Assembly: GCF_000003815.2 (NCBI RefSeq)
Contig: NC_049983.1
Span: 17,328,746-17,392,745 of the forward strand
DNA length: 64,000 bases
Reading direction: 5' to 3'
DNA from: Branchiostoma floridae
Lineage: Eukaryota; Chordata; Leptocardii; Amphioxiformes; Branchiostomatidae
Made by a program: the position numbers and the translations under genes. The notes under the pieces were generated by a model. That model had not been told where the DNA came from and ran no database searches. It saw only the letters and a program-made list of their open reading frames with translations. Below are positions 1-11,400 of the stretch, piece by piece (position 1 is the first letter of the stretch; each line of letters begins with the position of its first letter).

Positions 1-185
1 GTATTCTCAAGTTTACTCTACACTTAATTCTTAACACAAAAAACATGGATCTATAAAAACAGCAGGAGACTCTGTTGACCGACGTTCCCTTCATCACAAT
101 ATATGGCCTCCCAAAATGTTAATGGCTACATACTGATTTCCACAAGTGGTAGTTTTCACATTCAAGTTACTAACAGTTTCCTTAC

Positions 186-2414
186 CTCTTTTGAGCCTCC
201 GAACAAGCCCGAATCCAGCGACCAGGCTGACACGACGTTGAAGCCCTTTACCACGGTGGAAGCCGGCAGGAGCCGAGCGAGATACTCCGCGTTAGACTCT
301 CCTTCCTTCAGCTGGGTTGGACAAAGTCATTTCTAATGTCTGTTTCTCGGCATATGATTGCAAATTTTCAAAGGTCTGAAACAGGGTATTTACGTTCTAC
401 AGCGTACGTACGGTCTGTAAGAAGATTGACAAGTACATATATACAGGAAACGTTTTTGATGAACAAACAATTCATCTTAAGTCCTCCTTTCCATACAAAT
501 CTGTTTGAACATGCACAATTGACAGGCAGAGATGATCGCGTGCAGAACAACAGACAATGTCTGGCGACATTCTTTTTAGTTAACATCTAATCATCACTTA
601 ATCTCACCATACTACAACTGGATTCAAATAGTATTGCGCTGAATCGATTTTCAAAGTTTACATGAATGGAGGAATAAGGGAAAATGCTATGTTTTCGGAC
701 ATGTATGGCGTTCCACTGACCTCCTTTGAATAGTGACGTACCTTGGTGTTGTTGCTGACGTCGATGAGAATCTTGCCGGCCAGAGCGTCCCGGTCGGCCT
801 GCAGGGCGGGGTAGTTCTCCCGGTGGATGGCCACGAACACCAGCCCGGCTCCGGACAGGGCTGCCCGCCGCGTCGTCACAGCTGCAGCCTGTCAAGAAAA
901 TATCACTCCAGATTGTGCGTTAAACTAGATTGGAAGTGAAGGCCAGATATTTGTGAGGAGTAAGAGTCCTTGCAAGTATTGCCCTCAACTCTAGCTCGCT
1001 ATAGAATCCTGATAAGGTTAACGTCACATTTCCAAACTGGGGCCCGGCAGGGCTGTTTGTGGAAACTAAAGAAAGAAATTTGTACGCAAAAATATACACA
1101 AATAATGCCCACGACTATTCTCGTTACGTCTTGTGCAGTTTTGTGTCTTTTATATCATGCTTTTCATACAAGCTGCCCGACCAGGCCCATGTTTGGAAAT
1201 GTGACGTAGGCCTATATCTACGTTACGCCTCTTTCACTCTGAGCTGACTGTGGTTGGAATATTTGAACACGACTTTTCCCCAACCAACCCAATGACATGA
1301 ATGAATTCGCCCATGACCTTCAAGAAGTTCACAACCTAGGCGACTGCTTCCAGAACGTGTGCCAACAGTCTTGATATTCATACCTAACGGACGCAGCGAC
1401 AGACACAGACCACAGAAGCTTACCGTGAAGCTAACCTTGACCCAGATTTTACCACTCGGTTATGTTTACGACTCATTACGACTAAGCACGAAATGGTAGT
1501 CGCTGGTAATGTGAATTTTAGGTCCTCGGGGAGTTGTAAAATGCTTAAGATCGGTCAGGAGGGAAATAGCAGTCTCCGGTCAACGTTCCGACAGATTTGA
1601 TCCAACTTGGGACAATATTTTGGTCAGAATACACAGTAGCCTTCGGGTTGCTGCACTGCCATGTCAACAGGTGATTTGTCATTATGATTGTGCTGAACTC
1701 GACGGACATGTCAATAATGGGAGTGACATGTGTACAATGGGAGTGACCATTCACCAGGACAGAACGACCAAAATATGCAGGTACAAATACATTACATAAT
1801 ATGGCCAATATATTAGTCAAGGAACAAACAAAGCTATCCAGGCCATGGAACTGTGCCCCCACTACGTTTACAACAAACATCAATATTTTGCACAAAAATC
1901 TAAAAATTGATGAAAATGCCATCTGTAATTTGGGTAGCCAATGAACACTCCTAGTCCTAGCCCGACTAGTCTCTTAGAAATACACAAAGCACACAAATCA
2001 CATCACACGATTTGTGTGCTTTGCTGTTTTTTATCAGTCATATCTTCCAACTTTGAATAATATCACAAATATGCAACCAAGGATTACATAAATTGAACAT
2101 AGGTGGCATTGACATCACAAGGCTATCGCCTTCTAGTGGAATGCTGGCCTTACCTGAGGAAAGAGCCGTCGGTTACGGTCGGGGTCCCGACTCCCGACGA
2201 CGACGGAAAAGCCCGACCGTACGAGGCGGCCCGCCAGGGATCGGCTGTAGTCCCCACTCCCCAGAATCGCCACGGAAACCTTCGATGGAGTCTCTGACTT
2301 CTTCCCACCGTTCAGCTCGGGAGAGTCAAGTTTGGGCTCAAGTTTTGACTCCATAGCTAGAGACGTTCCGTTGTGTTCTACTTTTGCATCCATTCCTTCC
2401 TCGCGCCAGTCCAA
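186..2414 (-). CDS. STEAP: STEAP-family metalloreductase, N-terminal part (3 exons, runs off the left edge)
   Basis: Exons on the minus strand are 2154-2414, 742-888 and 186-311. All join in phase 0 with GT-AG sites and encode the first 178 residues. Exon 1 starts at the first Met of the open frame and carries a hydrophilic leader, then [13 protein letters not shown] (about residues 48-60), the dinucleotide-binding loop of F420H2:NADP-oxidoreductase-like domains. Exon 2 contains [11 protein letters not shown] and [14 protein letters not shown]; exon 3 contains [12 protein letters not shown] and [11 protein letters not shown]. These are hallmark segments of STEAP2/3/4, which move electrons from NADPH through FAD and haem to reduce Fe(III) and Cu(II) at endosomal or plasma membranes. 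STEAP1 lacks this cytosolic domain, so it is excluded. The six-helix ferric reductase half should lie to the left, outside the window. The gene is divergent from the thioesterase that begins near 5.0 kb. Family call is secure; the paralogue is not resolved. Confidence 0.9.
889..2153 (-). other. Intron 1 of the STEAP-like gene
   Basis: This intron separates STEAP coding exons 1 and 2. No additional exon was recognised. It includes a short perfect hairpin at about 1986-2021, built on the arm AAAGCACACAAATC and its complement. Confidence 0.7.
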
Positions 2415-4080
2415 GTGGTTCCGACAGTCTAAACGCCAGCTGGTTGCTATCAGAGAGTTAGGTAACGTTACGTTGTTTGGCAGTTTGCCCGGTCAGAAGT
2501 GGGACAGACAGTTGTGTAACCTACCGGGCCCCGCAAACTTTATTTTGTGGATGACATCACTGACGACGCAAAATTTGACGCGAAGGAGGGAATCAATAAT
2601 ACACAAAGAAAGCAAGACAAACAAACACAGAGAAAGACCGAAAACAATAATTCCGTTTTCACGGAGACAACAACATGCCTAAATGCGGATATGATGAACA
2701 CTGCTCCGAGTGTGGAGACATGTTGGTGTAACAACTTTGAATCTTTGTCTGCGATGATACAAACAAATGGACAAAATAAAGCTACTGTACTCCATTAATT
2801 ATCTTACAGTATAATCACCTCCTTCTACATTTCCGTACTAATTTTTCTTTTACTTCCAAATAGTACTGTAGGTAGTGCCATCCACCTCAAAGAAGATGAC
2901 TAAGTCTCAAGAATTTCCCTTTTCTTTGCAAGAGGCACTGACGCTAGCTCATAAATGGCGACAGCTTTGCCCTAAAATGAATATAGATTGACAAATCACG
3001 TTCGAAAGTAGGACACAAAGTCCAGGGTATCTACACAACGTGCAATAGATGATTAACCCTGGGCATTTGTTGAATGACCAGGCTGCTAAGTAACGACCAA
3101 GTGGTAGCGTGTCGCCCTTAATGCACCATCAATGAGTCAGCGACTTTAGATGATGATCTTTATTTGCTTTCTGCCACCCATGGGCACTTAGTAATGTACA
3201 CTCATACAAAACGGTGAAATCGTAAGTGATTAGACACAAATTACAAATGAAATCACTAAACCAAAATGACCACTTATCCGTACGTTAAATTATAAACAAT
3301 ATAAGGGTAGAACTAAAATCATAGTAACATTAATGTACAACTCAGCCACATGACAAAAGTGAAATCATAAAACCTGAACATGGACATGAACATATGAGGA
3401 AACATACGAGAATTATTCTCAATAAACAAATAAATCAGATGAAATCAACACAATACAAGGAAATGTCCTTTCATTTAGTTAAAGACGAGTGAAATAAAAG
3501 TAAATGCATATCAACACAAAGTAGATTAGCAATAAAATATGGAGGACAGAGGTTAAGTAGACAAGGACGACAGAAAGGGTGGTTTGTCACTGATATACTT
3601 CTAAAGTGAGACAGGGATGCCGTTTGCGTAATACTAAATGCGTAAACTTCAAAGATTCTTGAAAGCAATAGCACCCGGTACCCATCAGATAGAGTTATCG
3701 TTTATGATAAACAATAATTGTTCATCTGATGGAGACAAAATCAATCATATTTCGTTCAATTTCCATAAGAACTACTAAAAAGTAGGTAAAGCACTACTTA
3801 ATGATCTGTAGCTGAAGAGGCCTTCAAAATTGTACCAAGGTAATCAGATATTCTTAAGGAGGTACTTTCCTTCGGAGATTAGACAATGCGTTGAATGGGT
3901 GTTTCTCCCAGTGGTCAATCCAGAACATGACACACATGTAATGAGATCAATTGTTTGTTCGCCGCAAAAATAGTAGAATCATTATCCTCGCCACCTATCC
4001 TCCGTGGTGAGGATAATGATTCTACTCCCCTAGCGTACTATTTATTGACTCTTTATGTCCAATTTCTACAATTAGACCAA
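2415..4080. other. 5' flank of STEAP-like gene and intergenic DNA, no gene seen
   Basis: 2415-2800 probably holds the STEAP 5' UTR and promoter, but no TATA box or first exon could be fixed. The rest is AT-rich with only short chance frames. Two small hairpins occur: 3683-3731 (arms CCATCAGAT/ATCTGATGG) and 3973-4025. Confidence 0.5.
3973..4025. repeat. Short perfect hairpin
   Basis: A 17-base arm beginning GTAGAATCATTATCCTC is followed by a loop of about 19 bases and the exact complement ending GATAATGATTCTAC. Probably a miniature element remnant. Confidence 0.75.
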
Positions 4081-4156
4081 CGATCCACGGAGCCTGGTAG
4101 AGGCTAGCAAAAAATAAAGGGGGTGTGCCGAATGCTGGGTGCTGGGTCTTTTGCAG

Positions 4157-4935
4157 CATGCGCGGGTGACGGGAATTGTGGGTAATATGTCAAAGGTGAG
4201 GCCCGGCCAATGAGACGTAAACATTCTCGTCTCGACCATTGTTTAAATTTGCGTAACAATGCCCACTGCCTGCAAAATGGTGGAATTTTTACATACAAGT
4301 CAGGGGCCTTCACCTTTAAAATTCCTGCCGCCCGCACATGCACATGAGTAGTGGAATCTACCTACTAAAGAGCTTATATACGGATACCGGTCTTTCCACT
4401 TTCACCTGCGAAGCTTCTGAAACCGTCGCCAATGACACCAATAAGCCTTCTCACACTAGTACCACGCATGCGCGGTNNNNNNNNNNNNNNNNNNNNNNNN
4501 NNNNNNNNNNNNNNNNNNNNNNNNNNNNNNNNNNNNNNNNNNNNNNNNNNNNNNNNNNNNNNNNNNNNNNNNNNNNACTTTGACATATTACTCTGGGTTC
4601 CTTTCACCCGCGCATGCGTGGTAACTAGTGTGAGAAGGCTTATTGGTGTCATTGGCGACGGTTTCAGAAGCTTCGCAGGTGAAAGTGGAAAGACCGGTAT
4701 CCGTATATAAGCTCTTTATTAGGTAGATTCCACTACTCATGTGCATGTGCGGGCGGCAGGAATTTTAAAGGTGAAGGCCCCTGACTTGTATGTAAAAATT
4801 CCGCCATTTTGCAGGCGCCATTACGTTCCGGACATTATTTCACAAATCGAAACAACGCTAGAGACGAGACTGTTGACGTCTGAGGGCCTTCAACTTTGAC
4901 ATATTACCCAGAGTTCCTTTCACCCACGCATGCGT
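4157..4935. repeat. Foldback element disrupted by an assembly gap
   Basis: Left arm sequence (about 4157-4470) returns in inverted orientation on the right (about 4600-4935). It includes the segment with CTTTCACTTTCACCTGCGAAGC-like text and the block ending TCACACTAGTACCACGCATG. The right side also has a direct repeat: the block starting ACTTTGACATATTAC occurs at 4577 and again near 4893. The run of N replaces the centre, as expected when assemblers collapse long hairpins. It lies between the divergent STEAP and thioesterase promoters. Confidence 0.85.
4477..4576. other. Assembly gap (100 N)
   Basis: Exactly 100 N, so the length is nominal. It sits at the centre of an inverted repeat; any real sequence here is unknown. 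Confidence 0.99.
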
Positions 4936-5014
4936 GGTAACTAGTGTGAGAAGGCTTATTTCTTCCATAAGTAGGTCAGCCATCGACAGCTTTGTCTAAT
5001 GCTAAGTAGTCAGT

Positions 5015-5060
5015 TTGCTGATTAAGATCTTATTTGCATAACTGGGTGGACTCCGAACCC
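5015..5060 (+). promoter_or_regulatory. Conserved promoter-proximal block of thioesterase gene 1
   Basis: AGATCTTATTTGC and the following TGGGTGGACTCCGAACC recur, in inverted orientation, at the corresponding place upstream of thioesterase gene 2 (about 30765-30810). This copy contains an octamer-type ATTTGCAT at 5032-5039; the paralogue has ATTTGCTT. Conservation between paralogues can reflect function or simply recent duplication. Confidence 0.45.
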
Positions 5061-5159
5061 GTACGCAATGATAGGTGCACATCGGATGATCAGGTTACGT
5101 GGGAGAACCGTAGTAAAGAATCAGGTCGTGGGAATTCCATAGAGACAGCCAATACTTCG
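5040..5159 (+). other. 5' UTR exon of thioesterase gene 1
   Basis: The stretch ends at a strong donor (ACTTCG followed by GTAAGTCGCC) and matches an inverted copy ending at the same donor in the paralogue (30661). The next exon starts at 5477 after a pyrimidine-rich acceptor ending TTTCAG, four bases before the ATG. The left edge (transcription start) is not determined. Confidence 0.55.
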
Positions 5160-5480
5160 GTAAGTCGCCTGTGTGTCTGTCTGTTCCTGTTAAACGTCTG
5201 CGTGTGCATGGGCTTTACACGGTAATTTGTGCGGCACGGCACAGTGTATTATATCAAGCATAAATCAGGCCACACGAAACCATTTCACCCCTGACAAATA
5301 TCTGTTCCAACACCGCCAGTAAACCCTTGGAGAGAAAAGCGAGGCGTGGGCTGACCCTAACCCTACGCATAACAATGCATTAATTCAATCTATCCAGCGT
5401 TCAAACATGTAGCTATTTTCCCGAGTGTGAATGATTGTAACGAAAAGTCCTCAGGGATGTTGCCCAATTGTTTCAGAAAA

Positions 5481-8400
5481 ATGAGCAGCCAGGCTCGACT
5501 GCTGGTGACTCCAGCCACAGCCCTGGTTGATGACAAGGTGGACATCACCGTGGAGAGACTGGCTCCCAGACAACCAGTCACCTTACATGCACGACTGTCG
5601 GAGGGGACCGCCCGCTTCCAGTCATACGCACATTACAGGGCTGACGACACAGGAAGGGTTGTCGTGGCCAAACAGCCTTCACTGGGAGGGTTGTATACTG
5701 GTATGTACCACAATGTTCTATATGTTACCAATCTGTACATAATGTAGCATGTGGATGGAAACGCATGCATATGCCAGCTACATATACTTTCACCATTCTG
5801 TAAAGATGGGCATACATGGCTACGTATACACAGGAAGCAAAATTCTCTGATGCTAAATTAGATCTAGAAGGCAACCAGGGAGGGATATGTATAAACTACA
5901 AATAGAAATGATAATTCTGACACCCGTGTTATATCCATAAGAGCTATTATCTAAATAGTTTTAGCTGTTGAAGGATTTTAGTTTATTTGTCTAACTTTCA
6001 GGTGTTGACCAGATGGGTCTGTTCTGGAGCATGCAGCCCTCACCTGGTCAGAAACCCGGACTCCGTCTGCAGAAGAAAGATGTCTCCACACCGTTCCTGG
6101 TAGATGTGCGGGTTCATGAAGGGCACGTGGATGTGATGGGAGAAGAGAACCTGCCCTGGCTCGCGACTACAACTGTGGAGAGATGGTGCATGGGGGGCGG
6201 AGTGAAGAGGGTACCGGTGAGAGAAGGGCGTGTCCGAGGAACGCTGTTTCTACCTCCGGGTGAGTTGGCGCAATGCAGAGTCCGGCATTTCTGTACACAA
6301 AAAATAAGATCTTGGAGATACATACCTCCATGAAATATTTGGAGCTTTTGTAAATGTCTTGTTTTTTCATGCCTGATTGATTATGCAAAAATATGGTATG
6401 ATTATAGGATTTTAGGACTTTAAACCTACACCACTTATTCCTTACAGTAAAAGCTATCTAGTCGCCGAAATATAGCATGCCCGGGCCTCAGACGATACGT
6501 AACCGAACCGGAAGTTCTGCTGCAGCACCAAGGTTGTCCGAAAGAGGGCCTAAAATTGACCTTGACCTTTGGGTTCACAGCAACTTCTTACACATCATCG
6601 AAATCTATCCAGAGTATCTTAAGTCATTGCTACAGAAACACAAACATACGCACAAACATTCAAACTAAAGCTATAACATTACCTCCGAGTCTATTTTGTT
6701 ATAGAAAAAACAATGTTCAAACCTGAGATCTTGAGCAACTGTGCACGGGATTACAGATTTCAAGGGCACTATCTCTGCCGTTGCCAATTTCATGAAATTA
6801 CCTACTCTCCAAGCAGAGGTTCAGCTCCGGCTATTTTTGACGTGTTTTAGGCGTTTTTATCAGGCCTTCTATTTGTACCGTTTTCTTGATGTCTCCCGGC
6901 CTAATCTTGGCTCCCGAACTAAGACGACGGCACAGGACCAGAAAGGAAGACAGGTGGCTGAAGAGTGCAGGTGTTGTGAGATGACAGAACAACTTGCCGC
7001 GAGACATCAAGAAAACGGTACAAAATAGAAACTAAGAAAGCCCGATTAAAACGCCTTAAAGACGTTAAAAACAGCCGGAGCCTAAGTTCTGCTTGGAGAG
7101 TACTAATTACCACCTTTGTGGCTTCCCTTACATCTAATTAAAACATGCACAACATGCCCAACACAGGCGACGGTCCGTTCGCCGGAGTTATAGACATCTA
7201 TGGTTCCGCTGGAGGCTTGCCCGAGTACCGCGCGGCGTTGCTGGCATCACGAGGTTTTGCTGCGCTGGCTCTGGCTCACTTTGCTTTTGACGACCTCCCA
7301 AAAACCATTGGTGTCACTAATCTGGATTATTTTGAGGTATGTCGCGCCACACTTTTGCTCCGTCAGATATTTGTTTCATAGTGGTAGTCACGCGTATTAG
7401 AGGTAAGGATTAGGGTGGGGTTAGGGGTAGCCGAGGCGATAGGCATGATACAACCTCATTGGGAAAACGTATTCTTTTTTATTTGTAGGTTAGGGTAAGG
7501 GTAGGGTTAGGGTTAGGGTAAGGTTAGGGTTAGGGTTAGGGTTAGGGTTAAGGTAAGGGTAAGGTTAGGGTTAGGGTTAGGGTTAGGGGTAGGGTTAGGG
7601 TTAGGGTTAGGGGTAGGGGTAGGGTTAGGGTTAGGGTTAGGGTAAGATTAGGGTTAGAGTTAAGGTAAGGTTAGGGTTAGGGTAGGGTTAGGGTTAGGGT
7701 TATGGTTAGGGCTAGGGTAAGGTTAGGGTTAGGGTTAGGGTAAGGGTAAGGTTAGGGGTAGGGTTAGGTTAGGATTAGGGTTAGGGTAAGGTTAGGATTA
7801 GGGTTAGGGTTATAGGGTAAGGGATAGGGGTAGGGATACATAGATATATATTATGCAAATAAATACGTTTTCCCAACCCTATCTCCTCGGCTAGGTTAGG
7901 GGTTAAAGGGGCATTCCACTCCACACGGGAGTGTTATTTTCCGATAGATATTAATTTTACAAAGTAATGAAGTAACGTTCTTTGCTATCTTCTGAGCAAT
8001 TTTCCTTCTCGGCGTGCTTAGCGATCCTCATTTATTCCGAAAATATGCACGATAAACAAAGTGTCTATGCGTGTAGGGAATGCATGGGTAGGGACTGCAT
8101 GGGTTTAGTCAGTGTCATATTGCTTTACAAAGCACACATCGCGCAATTCGTCCCAAGGTGAATTCTACAAAATTAGGCTGATAATACATTCATTGCCACA
8201 TTATCTATTGGAATCAAAACACCACCCCCTTCTGGAGTGGAATGCCCCTTTAATAAGGGCAGGGTTAGGGTTACAGCTAGATACCAGCTGAACCCGCACA
8301 TCTACCAGGAACGGTGTGGAGACATCTTTCTTCTGCAGACGGAGTCCGGGTTTCTGACCAGGTGAGGGCTGCATGCTCCAGATACATTTGGCATTGGCAA

Positions 8401-11400
8401 AAATCTGGCTTGACTTTGGCTATATTTATTGCTCTCATATCATAAACATCGATATAGTCTAGGAGGATGACTGACTGTTGATAAAGATAGATTAAACATA
8501 CACAGCTCAGACTAAATGAAAGACGAAGATAATTTTCTATACTGCATTTCAGTTGTTGATGAATTGAATGACAGTAGTAATAAGGGTGAACCAGACGAAT
8601 TTATGCAAATGAGATGCAAATATATTCATGATATGCAAATGTATTCATGAGATGCAAATTTATGCATAACTAATAATTAATTTATTCATAACTTATTCAT
8701 AATTTATTATTAATTTATTCATAACTAATAAATAATTTATTCATAACTAATAATTAATTTATTCATAATTTAGAATTAATTTATGCATAACTTAGAATTA
8801 ATTTATTCATAATTTATAATTAATTTATTCATAATTTATAATTAATTTATTCATAACTGATAATTTATTTATTCATAACTGATAATTAATCTATTCATAA
8901 TTTAGAATAATTTATGCATAACTAAGAATTAATTTATTCATAATTTAGACTAAATTCATTCATAATAGCAAGTAATTAATCTATACATGACGAATAATCA
9001 ATTTATGCATAATCAATAATTAATTCATTCATAACCTGTCAGTGACCTTTGACGCATGTTTGTAAATTAGGTCACATGCTCCATTGTATATGAAATCAAT
9101 TTATGATCAATTTATCATTCATAATTAACGATAATTTTATCCATAGATAAAGCTGACAGTGACCTTGACGTATGTTTGTCAAGTGGGCCACGAGCTCCAT
9201 AACTCTATTGTTGATTGGATATGGTTCTAAAGTAGGTCACGTGCTTCACAACACTATGGCCGATTGGGTATGTTTACCATGTACGTCACGTGCTTTACAA
9301 CTCTTAAGAAATAATTCAATCACACATATGTGCAAATGCAATTAAAATGAGTCACTCATGAGTGACTCACCCCTTGCAGATACACACACACGCACACATA
9401 TCTTCGATATCGATAGATATCTAAGTATATAGAGATGGGTCAATAAAGAAGGATGGATAGGTGGGTGGATGGGTGGGTGAGTGGATGGATGGGTGGGTGG
9501 GTGGGTAGATTAATTACTTGCTATCATGAATGAATTTAGTCTAAATTATGAATAAATTAATTCTTAGTTATGCATAAATTATTCTAAATTATGAATAGAT
9601 TAATTATCAGTTATGAATAAATAAATTATCAGTTATGAATAAATTAATTATAAATTATGAACAAATTAATTCTAAATTATGAATAAATTAATTCTAAGTT
9701 ATGCATAAATTAATTCTAAATTATGAATAAATTAATTATTAGTTATGAATAAGTTATTTATTAGTTATGAATAAATTAATAATAAATTATGAATAAGTTA
9801 TGAATAAATTAATTATTAGTTATGCATAAATTTGCATCTCATGAATACATTTGCATATCATGAATATATTTGCATCTCATTTGCATAAATTCGTCTGGTT
9901 CACCCTTATTACTACTAATGACTCTTAAGTATCACTAGTTAACTAGACCGACCTCCTAGCCCCGACCACCTCTGTGAAAACCTAGAAATCGGCAAAAGTC
10001 AGGACCGGTCTTGAAAGTTTTGATGTACCCTTTTTAACCTCCTTACAGGAAGCGGCGGACTGGTTGCTGAGCCTCCCAAACGTCCGGAGCCATGGCGTGG
10101 GTGTTTTAGGCACTTCATACGGAGGAGAGCTAGCCTTATGCATGGCGTCATACATGAGCAAGGTATAAACAGAACACGAGTTGCAGGTTTTGTTCCTGTA
10201 TCCCAAATGTGCAACTGATGTAAAACAAAGTAATGAATTGTGTTGGTGTTTTCGTGCCCCTTTGCCATTACGAAGCATCCCTAGAGAGCATTCTTTGTTA
10301 CAGTATTTGTGACATGTAACCATCCATTGTACTAGTTGAAGCATTAAATGACAAACATTTTAAAGAACTACAAAAGACACATTTTCGACGTTAATGCAGG
10401 ATGCTTCCGAAGGGGAAAAAATCGTCAGAAAAAAAGACCGTTGTCAAACGTACAATGCCCTGTTCGCAAGATGGAAGCTTTGTATCTATATCTGAAAAAG
10501 AAAAAAAGAAAAGAAGAATAGATTAAAAGATTCCGACGTTGGTCACGAACCTTCGTCCCCTCATGGTGATTTTTAAATGTATATGACGCTGGATTGCTGA
10601 CGTCATCAGGCTTTCTGAAATTTGATTGGATAAAGTTTGAAAAAGAAAAAGAACACAGCCGATAGGCCAGCAAAAATAAAATGTCTTCCAACTCGTTCGG
10701 AAACATAAATATCATCATGTAATCTGTAATGGGCCATAATGGGCCGGTAAATGAAATCCATGATACGGATGCTGGATGGACGATGGTTACATTGTCAGCC
10801 TAAGTATCGATATTAAATGTGGGCTCCTGATTGGTGAAACATTTCGCCGATGGATGATGGTGGTTCACTTGTTACACAGGTCTCTGCTGTTACAGTGACG
10901 TCATCTCTCATTGCGGTGACCATTGCTCCACTACATTACAAGGACGGAGTCTTGCCTTGTGTACAGTAAGCTCATTCACTAATCTTGATATTCAGCGACA
11001 CCAGTAACGTCAGTGCTGAGATGCATAGGGGAGAGAACATTAACTATCGATCAATCTATCTATCTATCTATCTGTAATTATCCATCTTTATCTATATGTC
11101 TATCTGTATCTAGGTAGATAAATACAGATAGGCAAATAGATATAGATTAGATAGATATATAGATCTAGATAGATAGATGCAGATAGATTGTTCACTGTAT
11201 GTTATGAAATAATTATCTTGATCACCTTTAACTCCTAGTTTGTCTATTTCCAGTTATGACCTGAATCGGGCTGTATTCAGCAACGAGGGGTATATTGACA
11301 CAAGGAATGTCATAGAGGACTGCACACAAGAACCTGGTCTGAAAGCATGCATTCAGGTAAAGCCCCGGTCACAATGCGCGTGCGATTCCTTGCGATGCGC

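Noticed and set aside
1545-1922. 125-codon minus-strand frame with hydrophobic stretch
   Set aside because: Lies in intron 1 of the STEAP-like gene, with no homology recognised and no splice sites fitting.
4338-4710. Frames running through N
   Set aside because: Artefacts of inverted-repeat arms joined across the gap.
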